DNA from: Streptomyces agglomeratus
GTDB taxonomy: Bacteria; Actinomycetota; Actinomycetes; Streptomycetales; Streptomycetaceae
Length of the DNA: 64,000 bases
Direction of reading: 5' to 3'
Assembly (NCBI RefSeq): GCF_001746415.1
Contig: NZ_MEHJ01000001.1
Location: 6,206,501 to 6,270,500, forward strand
Shown one piece after another: positions 36,001 through 44,248 of the stretch (positions are counted from its first letter, which is position 1; every line of letters starts with the position of its first letter). Under the pieces are notes generated by a model. That model did not search any database. It had not been told where the DNA came from and worked only from the letters and a program-made list of their open reading frames with translations. A program made the position numbers and the translations under genes.

Positions 36001-36972
36001 CAGCGCGGCCCGGCAGTTGCGGGCGAGGGTGCTCGGATCGTGCGCGCCCTCCACGGTGAGCGAGGCGCCCATGTTGATGGCGAGCAGGTTGACCGTGCCG
36101 CCGATGGTCGTGGTGATGTAGAAGTACGCGTTGTCCTCGGCGCCGACCTGCGAGGCGACGATGACCGGCACGGCGTAGACGACGGCCAGTGAGAACAGCG
36201 AACCCGTGTAGTCGCCGGCCAGGAACCGGCCCATCTGCCGCAGCGTCGGCGGCTGCGCGCGCTCCTCGGTGGCCGCCACGTGCCGCGGCACCAGGCGCCG
36301 GAAGACCAGCCACCCCAGCGGGACCACCGACACGGCGATGGCCGCGACCCAGGAGACGAAGACCCCCGCGGTGGGGACGGCGGCCGCGATCACGATCAGG
36401 AGGATCAGCTTGACGGCGGAGAAGACGGTGTTGCCGACGGGCACCCACAGCGCGCTGCGCAGGCCCGTCAGTACGCCGTCCTGGAGCGTGAGCAGCGACC
36501 AGCCGACGACGGCGAGTACGAAGAAGAGGCCGTTCAGCGGGCCGTGCAGGAAGCTGTACGAAGGGCCCCACAGGCTGAGTGTGGCGAGGAAGACCAGCGC
36601 CGCCACCGCGACGACCACCGAGCTGCCCGCGTAGGTCCGCAGCACCAGCCGCCCCGTTCCGCGCCCCGCCACCGGGATGAAGCGCGCGAGCGCCCCGGTG
36701 AGCGTCAGCGCGGTCAGGCCGGCCAGCAGCTTCATCGCGGCGATGGCCGCCGAACCCTGGCCGACCGCGGACTCCGAGTAGTACCGGGCCGCGGCCAGCC
36801 AGAAGCTCAGGCCGAGCAGCGCGCTGATGCCGGTGTTGAGCATCAGCGCGTAGGCGTTGCGGAAGAGCGGGTTCCCGCCGCCGGCCCCCGGCAGACGCAA
36901 ACGGCGCCCGGACGGCGGCGCCGGCGGCGCCGGGCTGTCGGCCCGGTCGGTGGTGGTGGTCGTGTCAGGCAC
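33046..36972 (-). CDS. oligosaccharide flippase fused to a second polytopic membrane domain
   Basis: 1308 aa from a GTG at 36972. Residues ~35-445 are a Wzx/MATE-type flippase with about 12 spans (NAYALMLNTGISALLGLSFWL; a YFYITTTIGGTVNLLAINMG segment). Residues ~445-650 are a disordered, repeat-rich linker (GAGGAGRVAGGAGEERV). Residues ~650-1308 hold another ~12 spans with a long extracytoplasmic stretch, reminiscent of GT-C glycosyltransferases or polymerase-like proteins. The fused pair would flip a lipid-linked repeat unit and then polymerise or modify it, which is inference. Its start lies 8 bp inside the deacetylase 3' end, so it is the last gene of a coupled operon. Confidence 0.8.
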   Translation of the reverse strand: MPDTTTTTDRADSPAPPAPPSGRRLRLPGAGGGNPLFRNAYALMLNTGISALLGLSFWLAAARYYSESAVGQGSAAIAAMKLLAGLTALTLTGALARFIPVAGRGTGRLVLRTYAGSSVVVAVAALVFLATLSLWGPSYSFLHGPLNGLFFVLAVVGWSLLTLQDGVLTGLRSALWVPVGNTVFSAVKLILLIVIAAAVPTAGVFVSWVAAIAVSVVPLGWLVFRRLVPRHVAATEERAQPPTLRQMGRFLAGDYTGSLFSLAVVYAVPVIVASQVGAEDNAYFYITTTIGGTVNLLAINMGASLTVEGAHDPSTLARNCRAALRRMARIMVPVAAVLFFGAPYILGVFGEGYADAATPLLRWFAVGALLRVVIEVYFAVLRAQSRTSPLAYLQGGLCVLVLGLTLLLLPRMGLVGAGIAEISSLAVVASVAGVMLYRVVRSAPPAGDRGADAAAPDGDLADLAVGGDRGDAVSASGGRTGEDTPSGGGSGPRWALRSALDAPTMPLGARLDFDHQERRPDVRPGPGTPAAGTPAPGSGGAGEGNGHRPTWALGPPLPKATPEAPRSVSSVPAATPSREASEAGMTGMAGEAGVAGGAGGAGRVAGGAGEERVAPVSRTPHGPPAPHRTPLPHPLRTLRSRVPEVGVGLLLLAALALYWLPVRHIGEADLDRMGGLGLVSVLPAATLTGAGLLALSFASLLWPDRPRPVLLTTVLLATVVSLHALPAVLEAEPRFPTAWQHLGFMDHIERTGTAVPDLDARWSWPGFFALATFVAEACGVSDMSSVIRWWPLAMQLLYLPPLFLLTRSMRAGWRAKWTGSWIFVLSGWVGQDYFSPQGFTYAMYLAFVAVLLVWFREPRVLWSRRRPGEAEVRPAGRREKAVLLLVLAGLFAATVPAHQLTPFVMLGVLAVLVVAGRSTLRGLPMLFAVLVAVWIGFFAEPYWSGHFDELFGGVGGVGGNVTSSVSGRIEGGSSTHKLVLYVRVAMAGGVMAFACWGWWRRRFAGYSERSLPVLAFVPFLGFGMQSYGGEMALRVFMFALPGAALLAGLALFPRTGVTLAEREADRKSLAPLAALLTGLLLMGGFLVSRWGNESFERTRSGEVAAMEFVYAHDDPSVRLLWLSSDTVDDVTPAMPWGARDMEKVTYLPTLAPTDPVLVSGLVKSLKDAGPNSYLMVNRSQSTYLRLDAGYSATWERRLTARLDRRPELTKVLSNADVSMYALREQPDGPVGKPAPGPPGPKITWTPWSVVGALAALALIVLLAAREVVRVGVAPGVRQLQWLQSTFWFSLPLLAVLLASLAQRFLTMA

Positions 36973-37762
36973 GGCTCCTGCTTACCTTCCGGCCGGCCGC
37001 TCGGGCTCTGCGGACCATGGCGTACCCCTTGGTGAGGATACGGTCCCCGGCGAAGGTACGGGCGATGCACCGGCCCTCCACCATCCGCTCGAACTCCTCG
37101 ATGCCCGTGCCGCGTTGTACGGTCACGCGCTCCAGTGCGTACGGCCCCTGGCACCGCTGGGCGAGGGTGTTGCCCACCGCGAGGGACTGCGCGAAGCCGG
37201 CCTCGCGCACCGTACGGCGCACGCGCCGGTTCGAGTAGCCGTACGGGTAGGCGAAGGAGACGGGACGGGCGCCCAGCTCCTCGCCAAGGATTTCCCGGCA
37301 GCGCAGGGTCTCGGACCACAGGGCCTCGTCCGTGAGCTGGTCCATCTGCGGGTGGCTGTGGCTGTGGCCGCCGATCTCGGTTCCGGCGGCGGCCAGTTCC
37401 CGCACCTGGTCCCAGTCGAGCATGGTGTCGAGGGCGCCCCCACCGTCGTACGGGCCGCGCAGCCAGCGCGTCGTGACGAAGAGGGTGGCCGCGAAGCCGT
37501 GCGCGGCGAGAGCGGGGAGGGCGTGCCGGTGCACGCCCTCGTAGCCGTCGTCGAAAGTGATCAGCACCGGTCGCTCCGGAAGAGTGCCGCCGCCCCGCCA
37601 GGCCGCCCCCAGCCGCGCGGTGGTCAGCGGGGTGAAGCCGCGGTCGTCGAGCAGCCGCATCTGCTCGGCGAAGGCGTCCGGGGAGACCGAGAGGCGGTAC
37701 GCCGCCTTGGCGGGCCGGTGGCCCACCGCGTGGTACATCAGGATCGGGACCGGCCGGTTCAC
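36965..37762 (-). CDS. polysaccharide deacetylase (CE4/NodB family)
   Basis: 265 aa from a GTG at 37762 that overlaps the upstream glycosyltransferase stop (GTGA). Full NodB homology domain: VPILMYHAVG, motif 1 TFDDGYEG (catalytic base and metal Asp), motif 2 GGHSHSHPQM (metal His pair) and motif 3 SFAYPYGYSN. There is no signal peptide, unlike many CE4 enzymes, so it may act on the cytoplasmic side on a lipid-linked or nascent amino sugar, or be exported otherwise. It removes N-acetyl groups, giving a cationic polymer. It is translationally coupled on both sides. Confidence 0.88.
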   Translation of the reverse strand: MNRPVPILMYHAVGHRPAKAAYRLSVSPDAFAEQMRLLDDRGFTPLTTARLGAAWRGGGTLPERPVLITFDDGYEGVHRHALPALAAHGFAATLFVTTRWLRGPYDGGGALDTMLDWDQVRELAAAGTEIGGHSHSHPQMDQLTDEALWSETLRCREILGEELGARPVSFAYPYGYSNRRVRRTVREAGFAQSLAVGNTLAQRCQGPYALERVTVQRGTGIEEFERMVEGRCIARTFAGDRILTKGYAMVRRARAAGRKVSRSRA

Positions 37763-38793
37763 CGCGTACCGCCCCGTGCGGGAGGTCTCCCGGGAACGGT
37801 GGCGGGGCCGCTCGCGGGCGTCCGGCCCGGCACCGTGAACGTGCTGGTGCCTCCCCGGGCACGGAGGCTGCCGAGCACGTAGCCCCCGGCCGCCGCCGCC
37901 ACGCCGGCCACGATCGCCCCGGCCCGCCCCGCGCCGCCCGGCCGCCCGAGCGCCGCGTCGCGCAGCCCGCGGGCGACCCCCGCCGGGAGCACCCGGGTGG
38001 TGTAGCGGCGCTCCGACTCCAGCCCCTTGCCCGCGCCCACACTCCGGGCCACCAGCGCCTTCGACAGCCCCTCGGCGTACGCCCGCGTACGGAAGTAACC
38101 GAACCGCTCCCGCACCGCCGGAACCTTGTGGTGGATCACCGAGCGGTCGTCGATCAGCAGCACCGCGTCCGGAAGCGCCTGGCTGAGCCGGATGCACAGC
38201 TCCGTCTCCTCGCAGCCCAGCGGCCGTTTGTCGCCGTCCCTGCCGATGCCGGTGGCGAAGCCGCCCACGACGTCGAACGCCGACTTGCGGAAGGAGGCGT
38301 TCCCGCCCAGCACGTTGCGCACCCGTACCCGTCCGGGCGGCAGGCCCTTGTACGTACAGCCGACGACCCAGTCGAACTCCTCGGGGAACCAGTCGGGCCG
38401 GCGGCCGGACGCCCACGCGGGGACGGTGCGGCCGCCGACGGCCATCACACGCGGGTCCGCGTAGCCCTCGGCGAAGTGGCGCAGCCAGTCGCGTTCGGCC
38501 ACGGCGTCGTCGTCGAGGAAGGCGACGATCTCGCCGCGGGCGGCGGCGATCCCCGTGTTGCGGCCCGCGGAGAGGCCGCGGGGGCCCGCGTTGGCGAGCA
38601 CCCGCACCTCCTCGTGGTCTTCCCCGTACTCCTGGCCGAGCCGCTTGAGCAGCGCCGGATTGTGGTCCACGACCAGCAGTGTCTCGGCGGCGGGCCGGGA
38701 CTGGCGGCGCACCGAGCCGACCGCCGCGAGGATGTCCTCCCAGCGGTCCTCGGTGTACACACAGATCACCACCGAGATGTCCGGGTGGCTCAA
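37759..38793 (-). CDS. GT2 family glycosyltransferase, TTG start
   Basis: 344 aa from a TTG at 38793. The start is supported by GGAGAGG five bases upstream and by the 4-bp overlap (TTGA) with the preceding gene's stop. GT-A fold: ISVVICVYTEDRWEDI, AGPRGLSAGRNTGIAAA and the DXD-like VAFLDDDAVAE; then GGNASFRKSAFDVVGGF and GCEETELCIRL, the ED motif of inverting GT2 enzymes. It adds a sugar to a lipid or glycan acceptor. A C-terminal ~50 residues include one hydrophobic segment (AIVAGVAAAAGGYVLGSL), possibly a membrane anchor. Confidence 0.87.
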   Translation of the reverse strand: MSHPDISVVICVYTEDRWEDILAAVGSVRRQSRPAAETLLVVDHNPALLKRLGQEYGEDHEEVRVLANAGPRGLSAGRNTGIAAARGEIVAFLDDDAVAERDWLRHFAEGYADPRVMAVGGRTVPAWASGRRPDWFPEEFDWVVGCTYKGLPPGRVRVRNVLGGNASFRKSAFDVVGGFATGIGRDGDKRPLGCEETELCIRLSQALPDAVLLIDDRSVIHHKVPAVRERFGYFRTRAYAEGLSKALVARSVGAGKGLESERRYTTRVLPAGVARGLRDAALGRPGGAGRAGAIVAGVAAAAGGYVLGSLRARGGTSTFTVPGRTPASGPATVPGRPPARGGTR

Positions 38794-39629
38794 GACACCT
38801 CTCCCCGGCTGGCGCCCGGCGCGAAGACCGGCGGGCGGCGGCGTCCGGCGCGCCGCTTGCCCTGCTCCTTCAGGATCACTCTGAGCACGCGCAGGCCGTC
38901 CCGTACGGCTCTGAGGTTGCTCATGCCGTGGATACGGACGTACTCGTGGCTGGGGATCTCCTGGACCCGCAGGCCGGCCTTGACCACCCGGATGTTCATC
39001 AGGGTCTCGACCTCGAAGCCCGTGCAGTCGAGGTCGATCTTGTCGAGGCAGTGCCGCCAGAAGGCGTTGTAGCCGTAGCACAGGTCCGTGTAGCGGGCGC
39101 CGAACTTGGCGTTGACCACGGCGCACAGCACCCGGTTGCCGAGCTTGCGGACCGGCGTCATGTCGTCCGTGCCACCGCCGTTGGCGAAGCGGGAGCCCTT
39201 GGCGAAATCGGCCCCCGAGACGAGCGCCGACACATAGCTGACTATCTCGCGGCCGTCGGCGGAACCGTCCGCGTCGATCATTACGATGATCTCGCCCGTG
39301 CAGGCGGCGAATCCGCTGATCAGTGCGTCGCCCTTGCCTTTTCCGCGCTGCTCGACGACCTTGATCCCCGGCCAGAGATCACGGGCCACCCGGACCGTGT
39401 CGTCCGTCGAATTCCCGTCCACCAGAATCACTTCGTGGATCCAGGGCGGAAGGGTCTTGAAGACGTACGGGAGATTCTCCGCCTCATTCATGGCGGGGAT
39501 CACGACACTGACCGGCGGTGCTATGGCGAGATGTGAAGAGATCGGCCGGTAGGTACTGCCGGCCATTGACGGATCTTGCCCCTCGGTCGCGTCGACCGAA
39601 TCGATCGCAGGGCGGAGGAATGAGCTCAT
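38790..39629 (-). CDS. GT2 glycosyltransferase, dolichol-phosphate-mannose-synthase-like
   Basis: 279 aa from the ATG at 39629, with GGAGAGGG ~9 bases upstream. GT-A core: VSVVIPAMNEAENLPYV, EVILVDGNSTDDTV, KGKGDALISGF and the metal-binding MIDADGSADG. It ends with CTGFEVETLMNIRVVKAGL and IPSHEYVRIHG as in DPM1-like enzymes. It probably transfers a sugar from a nucleotide donor to polyprenyl phosphate or a lipid-linked intermediate. It is the first gene of the four-gene coupled block running to 33046. Confidence 0.87.
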   Translation of the reverse strand: MSSFLRPAIDSVDATEGQDPSMAGSTYRPISSHLAIAPPVSVVIPAMNEAENLPYVFKTLPPWIHEVILVDGNSTDDTVRVARDLWPGIKVVEQRGKGKGDALISGFAACTGEIIVMIDADGSADGREIVSYVSALVSGADFAKGSRFANGGGTDDMTPVRKLGNRVLCAVVNAKFGARYTDLCYGYNAFWRHCLDKIDLDCTGFEVETLMNIRVVKAGLRVQEIPSHEYVRIHGMSNLRAVRDGLRVLRVILKEQGKRRAGRRRPPVFAPGASRGEVS

Positions 39630-39983
39630 GAGTCTTTTCCCTCTCCACCGGTGGACCGCCCGCCCCCGGGCTGTCCGGATGAGTTTCCGGTTCGAAAGGG
39701 GGGTTCTCACCGGGCCATGACGGATTGACACTCCGTACTGGCCGGGCGAGCAGGCACAGCCTTCCCGCGCGGCACGCGACTCGGCACAGTGAAGATCGCC
39801 GAGCACGCACCCCCCTACCGCGCCCCGCCCCGGTCTCCCATCGCGACGCTTGAGCCCTCCCCTAGAGCCGCTTTGCATGATGGACCGTTGCGGGTGGAAT
39901 GACGACGGTATTGATGATTGGGACTGTATGGCAAGGCCTGGAACGCTGCCTCGCTTTTTTACGTTTTGGCCGTACAGTTGCGG
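39630..39983. other. 354-bp intergenic region within the polysaccharide cluster
   Basis: It lies between the CelD-like gene and the GT operon, both on the - strand. It is clearly less GC-rich than its surroundings, especially 39880-39980, so it probably contains the promoter of the GT-deacetylase-flippase operon. No confident -10/-35 pair, hairpin or gene was identified. Short + strand reading frames here have no supportable coding character. Confidence 0.4.
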
Positions 39984-41087
39984 TCACATACGAGACCGTC
40001 CCGATCGGAATTCACCCATCCGTTTGAGCAGCTTATCGGCGGGCTCGAACAGTTCCGGCCGTTCTACGACCGTATTGCGCAACGCCCGGAGCGGGGCACG
40101 GTGTGCCCAGTGTCCGAACGCCACCGGATGACGGCGCATCATCCAACCCTCCGAGACCATGATTTCGCGGGTCTTGAGGGAATCCTTGTACTCCTTCTGG
40201 CCGCGGCCGAGATCGATGTACGCGATACCGTCGGCAGCCGCCGCCTCCGCGATACGCAGATGCATGAGCAGGCCCGGCGAGAATTTCGCAAACTCGGGAT
40301 CATAGGCCGGGAACCAGCAGGAGAAGATCCTTTCGGACCGCGGACCGAAATGCGCGGCGATCGGCCGGCCGTCCGCGTAGAGCACCGAGAGCAGACCGCC
40401 GAAGGACGGTGTCCGGGTGTGGAACAGATGGTCGACGAGCCCGACGATCCAGGGCTGGGTGAAGCGGTCGCTGCGCCCCGTCCTGCGGTACTGCGCGGAC
40501 TTCCAGTGCATCAGCGTCCGCAGTGCGGCCGGGTCGCGCTCGTCGTGCACGTACTTCAGCTCGCCCACCGACCGGATCAGTTTGCGTTCCTTGGCCAGCG
40601 TCGACTTGAGGAACTTCGGCGAGTTCTCCCGCAGGTACGCGAGATACGCCTCGTACCCGTCCTGCGTGTCGATCACGGGCGACGGGAACGAACCGGTGAC
40701 GCCCGCGTCGAACGCCGTCTGTCCCTGCGTCAGATGGTCGAACTCCCACACCGCGAGCCCGCACGCCCGCAGCAGTTCCCGCGCGTCCCAGGTGAAGCCG
40801 GGACCGTGTACCAGGCCCTGACTGTCCGAGACCCCGAGGCCGACGGCCCGGCCGACGCCGGTGGCGGATCTGTGGTGCGGGAAGAAGGCGACCGGCTCAC
40901 CGTCCTCGCGTACGACGGCGATCCGCACCCCGCGCCGGTAGCGGCTGAGGGCCAGCGTGAACTCGGGCGAGAGGAACGGGTTCGCCAGCTCCGGTGAACC
41001 GTGGAGGTGGGCCTTGGACTGCATCGCGGTCCAGGCTTCCCGGTCGGCGGCGCCGAGGTCGCCGGGACGGTGCACGCTGATGTCCAT
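39984..41087 (-). CDS. CelD/FemAB-like GNAT acyltransferase
   Basis: 367 aa from the ATG at 41087. Two GNAT-like halves typical of the CelD/BcsL and FemAB group: NPFLSPEFTLALSRYRRGVR and EPVAFFPHHRS in the N-terminal half; LKYVHDERDPAALRTLMHWKSAQYRRTG in the middle; LLSVLYADGRPIAAHFG and AYIDLGRGQKEYKDSLK in the C-terminal half. Such proteins acylate polysaccharide, cell-wall or lipid-linked substrates and are often found in cellulose/EPS gene clusters. Donor and acceptor are unknown. It is 1 bp downstream of the small membrane gene, so the two are co-transcribed. Confidence 0.83.
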   Translation of the reverse strand: MDISVHRPGDLGAADREAWTAMQSKAHLHGSPELANPFLSPEFTLALSRYRRGVRIAVVREDGEPVAFFPHHRSATGVGRAVGLGVSDSQGLVHGPGFTWDARELLRACGLAVWEFDHLTQGQTAFDAGVTGSFPSPVIDTQDGYEAYLAYLRENSPKFLKSTLAKERKLIRSVGELKYVHDERDPAALRTLMHWKSAQYRRTGRSDRFTQPWIVGLVDHLFHTRTPSFGGLLSVLYADGRPIAAHFGPRSERIFSCWFPAYDPEFAKFSPGLLMHLRIAEAAAADGIAYIDLGRGQKEYKDSLKTREIMVSEGWMMRRHPVAFGHWAHRAPLRALRNTVVERPELFEPADKLLKRMGEFRSGRSRM

Positions 41088-41088
41088 G

Positions 41089-41496
41089 TCAGGAGGTCCG
41101 CCTTCCCGCCAAGGAGCCTCCGGGGCGCCGGACCCGTGTCCGGACCAGCGCCAGGAGGAAGAGCAGGGCGCTGATCGCGGCGATCGCCGCGACCCCGCCC
41201 CTGATCGACCAGACGTGCGTGGCCAGCATCACCTGGGCCACCAGCAGGTTGAGCGCGACGGCCCCCGCCGCCGAGGCGACCAGGCGGCCGAACGGTTCGA
41301 GTCCTGGCAGCGCGGCGGCCACGGCCCAGGCCGGCGCCACGATCAGGAAGAAGAGAGTGAACGGCGCGCGAAGGGGTGACGCCAGATCAGCGAGCGCCAG
41401 GACGGCGCCGACCCCCGATACGGCGAGCGCCGCGCCCGCGAGCGCGGGCAGCGAGTCCGTCACCCGTACTAATGGCTTGTTACCGATGGTCTGCAT
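41089..41496 (-). CDS. small membrane protein of the polysaccharide cluster
   Basis: 135 aa from the ATG at 41496 (MQTIGNKPLV); a longer start at 41565 is possible. Four closely spaced hydrophobic segments (LAGAALAVSGVGAVLALADL; FTLFFLIVAPAWAVAAAL; LVASAAGAVALNLLVAQVML; GGVAAIAAISALLFLLALV) end in a basic tail. No family is recognised. Its place directly before the CelD-like gene suggests an accessory role in the synthesis or export complex. Confidence 0.65.
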   Translation of the reverse strand: MQTIGNKPLVRVTDSLPALAGAALAVSGVGAVLALADLASPLRAPFTLFFLIVAPAWAVAAALPGLEPFGRLVASAAGAVALNLLVAQVMLATHVWSIRGGVAAIAAISALLFLLALVRTRVRRPGGSLAGRRTS

Positions 41497-41680
41497 TGGC
41501 GACTTTGCCCCCCGACGCGCCGGATGCCGGGCTTCAATGTCGCGCAGCCCGCTCGGGCGCGTCAAGGATGCGGAGGGATTGTGGGGAAGATCCCCGCCAA
41601 AGTTCTTGGCATGGACACTTCCGGTGATGTATGGGGACTGCTACGACAGTTGAGGCGGAAATCCTGCTAAGGGAGGTTCC

Positions 41681-42490
41681 ATGAAACTGTCCCGAATCGC
41701 GGCGTTCTCATCCTCACTCCTGCTCACCGTGGCCCTCGCCCTCACCGGGGCGAGCGCGGCGCAGGCGGCCCAACAAGCCGAATCCCTGGACTATGTGGCC
41801 CTCGGCGACTCCTATTCCTCGGGCGTCGGAGCCGGCAACTACGACAGCGCCAGCGGTGCCTGCAAGCGCACTCCGCGCGCCTACCCGGCGCTGTGGGCGG
41901 CCGCACATCCACCCTCGACGTTCGCGTTCACCGCTTGCTCGGGCGCTCGTACGGGTGATGTGACCGCCAGTCAGCTCGCCCCGCTCACCCCCTCGACCGA
42001 CCTCGTCTCCCTCACCGTCGGCGGCAACGACGCCGGCTTCGCGGACGTCATGACGACGTGCGTCACCCAGTCCGAGTCCGCCTGCCTGGCCCGGATCGCC
42101 GAAGCGCGCGCGTACGTCGACTCCACCCTGCCCGGCAAGCTCGACTCCGTGTACGGGGCGATCAGAGCGAAGGCCACCACGGCGCACGTCGTCGTCATCG
42201 GCTACCCCCGCTTCTACAAGCTCAACGGCAGTTGCATCGCCGGGCTCACCGAGCGGGAACGCGCCGCGATCAACGGCGCCTCCGACTACCTGAACGCCGC
42301 CACCGCCAAGCGGGCGGCGGACCACGGCTACACCTTCGCCGATGTCGCCCCGGCCTTCGCGGGCCACGAGATCTGCTCGTCGGCGCCGTGGCTGCACAGC
42401 GTGAAGTGGACCAACATCGGCGAGTCCTATCACCCGACCGCGGCAGGCCAGTCGGGCGGCTACCTGCCCGTCTTCACCTCAGCCGCCTGA
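41681..42490 (+). CDS. secreted SGNH/GDSL lipase
   Basis: 269 aa from the ATG at 41681, with GGGAGG upstream. Signal peptide ~1-30 (KLSRI, Leu-rich core, QAAQQAE). The SGNH blocks are all present: block I VALGDSYSSGVGAG (catalytic Ser), block II Gly in CSGARTGD, block III VGGNDAGF (Asn), and the C-terminal SYHPTAAGQ (catalytic Asp/His block). Six Cys probably form three disulphides as in Streptomyces GDSL lipases. It is an extracellular esterase/lipase. Its stop overlaps the convergent kinase gene by 12 bp. Confidence 0.92.
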   Translation: MKLSRIAAFSSSLLLTVALALTGASAAQAAQQAESLDYVALGDSYSSGVGAGNYDSASGACKRTPRAYPALWAAAHPPSTFAFTACSGARTGDVTASQLAPLTPSTDLVSLTVGGNDAGFADVMTTCVTQSESACLARIAEARAYVDSTLPGKLDSVYGAIRAKATTAHVVVIGYPRFYKLNGSCIAGLTERERAAINGASDYLNAATAKRAADHGYTFADVAPAFAGHEICSSAPWLHSVKWTNIGESYHPTAAGQSGGYLPVFTSAA

Positions 42491-44248
42491 GCCGCGACCG
42501 TCCGCCGGCCCACCGGCCGGGTGGGAGGCCCCGTCCGTCGGGGTCTCCTGCTCGCAGGTCACAGAGAACGGTACGGAGCCGGACGTCGCCCGCACCGGGC
42601 TCCTGACCTCCACACGGATCTCGTCCCGGCGCGTCCCGCCTTCCTCGTACGCCGTCTCCGTGTGGTTCACCCGCTTCGACTTCCCCTCGCCCGCGCCGAA
42701 ACTCAGCGTCTTCCAGCCGGATGCGGAGGACTCGCCGCTGCTGGTCACCCACCGGTAGCCCACCTCCACGGGGACGCGCCCGACCGTGAACGTCGCGGTG
42801 AAGGACGGTGCCTCGGCCTCGGGCGGCGGGCACGCGCCGGAGTAACCGCCGGTCAGCGCGGTGACCGTGACTTCGACGGAGTGGTGCGGCGGAGTCGCCG
42901 TGCCCCCGCCACCCCCGTTGCCGTTCCCGCCGTTCGCGCTGCTGCCACCGGGCCCGCCGCTCCCGCCGCCGCTTCCCGTGTCGCCGCCGGTGGGGCCGCC
43001 CGTACCGCCGCCGCCCGTACCGCCGTTGTCCGTGCCGCCGCTGTCATCGCCACCGCCACCTCCGGACCCCGTAGCGCCATTGCCGCTGTCGCCGCCGCCA
43101 CCGCCGTCGGCCGTGCCGCCCGTCGTGACTCCGCCCGTGGTCGTGCCCGGGTCGTCGTCGGCGTTCAGCAGGGCCCAGGTGATCCCGCCGGCCGCGAGCA
43201 GCAGCGCGGCCACCCCCGCCACCAGCACCGCGAGCCCCCGCCGGGACGCGCCCGGGGGAGTGGCCGAATCCGTGGCCGTGGTCGTGGCCGCAGGGAGGGG
43301 CGACGGTACCGGAAGAGGTACGGGGCCGCCGTGCGGTGACGATCCGCCGACCGCCGTGGAGCCTGTGACCGGCGGGCCGTACGGCCCTGCCGGCCCCGTC
43401 GCGGTGTGCGGCGCACCTCCCGCCCCCACGGTCCGCAGCAGACGCTCCGCCTCCGCCGCGGACATCCGCTCGGCCGGCTCCTTGCGCAGCAGCCCCTCGA
43501 CGACCGGCGCCAGTGCTCCCGCCCGTACGGGGCGCGGCAGTTCCTCGTCAACCACGGCGCGCAGGGTCGAGAGGGGGGTGTCCTGGCGGAACGGCGAGTG
43601 GCCCTCGACGGCGGCGTACAGCAGCACTCCGAGCGACCACAGGTCCGACTCCGGCCCCGGTGTACGCCCCATCGCCCGCTCCGGGGCGAGGAATTCCGGC
43701 GATCCGATCAGCTCGCCGGTCATCGTGAGCGCCGAGGTGCCCTCGACCGTCGCGATGCCGAAGTCCGTCAGAACGACGCGGCCGTCATTGGCGATCAGCA
43801 CATTGGCGGGTTTCACGTCCCGGTGCAGTACGCCCGCCCCGTGCGCGGCGCGCAGGGCCGCCAGTACCTCCGCGCCGATCCGCGCGGCCCGCTGCGGGGT
43901 CATCGGCCCCTCGCTGTCCAGTACGTCGGAGAGCGACAGCCCGCGCACCAGCTCCATCACGATCCACGGACGGCCGTCCTCGGTCGCCACGTCGTACACG
44001 GTGATCACATTGGGGTGTGAGATCCGGGCCGCCGCCCACGCCTCGCGCTCCAGCCGCGCGTACAGCCGCCGGCCGTCGGTGGCGCCGAGCCCGGAGGGGG
44101 CTCTGACCTCCTTGACGGCGACCTCCCGTCCGAGCACCTCGTCGCGGGCGCGCCACACGACCCCCATACCGCCCTCGCCCAGCGGCGCCAGCAGGCGGTA
44201 CCGGCCCGCGATCACCCTCTGTGCACTGCTGCCCGGATGTGTACTCAC
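42479..44248 (-). CDS. Ser/Thr protein kinase (Hanks type) with Gly-rich extracellular region
   Basis: 589 aa from a GTG at 44248 (AGGGG upstream); an ATG at 44278 is possible. Kinase domain ~15-280: glycine loop LGEGGMGVVW, Lys46 in VAVKEV, HRDVKPAN (catalytic Asp144), DFG (162-164), SPEFLAPE. A single membrane span (LAVLVAGVAALLLAAGGITWALL) follows a Pro/Ala juxtamembrane region. Outside is a ~100-residue Gly/Asn/Ser linker (repeats such as GGTGGGGTGG) and a beta-rich C-terminal domain with two Cys (SGACPPP, FSVTCEQE). It is a PknB-like receptor kinase without PASTA repeats; the ligand is unknown. Confidence 0.9.
   Translation of the reverse strand: MSTHPGSSAQRVIAGRYRLLAPLGEGGMGVVWRARDEVLGREVAVKEVRAPSGLGATDGRRLYARLEREAWAAARISHPNVITVYDVATEDGRPWIVMELVRGLSLSDVLDSEGPMTPQRAARIGAEVLAALRAAHGAGVLHRDVKPANVLIANDGRVVLTDFGIATVEGTSALTMTGELIGSPEFLAPERAMGRTPGPESDLWSLGVLLYAAVEGHSPFRQDTPLSTLRAVVDEELPRPVRAGALAPVVEGLLRKEPAERMSAAEAERLLRTVGAGGAPHTATGPAGPYGPPVTGSTAVGGSSPHGGPVPLPVPSPLPAATTTATDSATPPGASRRGLAVLVAGVAALLLAAGGITWALLNADDDPGTTTGGVTTGGTADGGGGGDSGNGATGSGGGGGDDSGGTDNGGTGGGGTGGPTGGDTGSGGGSGGPGGSSANGGNGNGGGGGTATPPHHSVEVTVTALTGGYSGACPPPEAEAPSFTATFTVGRVPVEVGYRWVTSSGESSASGWKTLSFGAGEGKSKRVNHTETAYEEGGTRRDEIRVEVRSPVRATSGSVPFSVTCEQETPTDGASHPAGGPADGRGSGG

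Noticed and set aside
33637..36192. 851-aa + strand open frame over the flippase gene
   Set aside because: Composition is Arg/Gln/His/Glu-rich with no hydrophobic core pattern; antisense shadow of the 1308-aa membrane gene.
39850..40131. + strand frame of 93 aa in the polysaccharide cluster gap
   Set aside because: No ribosome site, runs into the CelD-like gene on the other strand, and no conserved motif.
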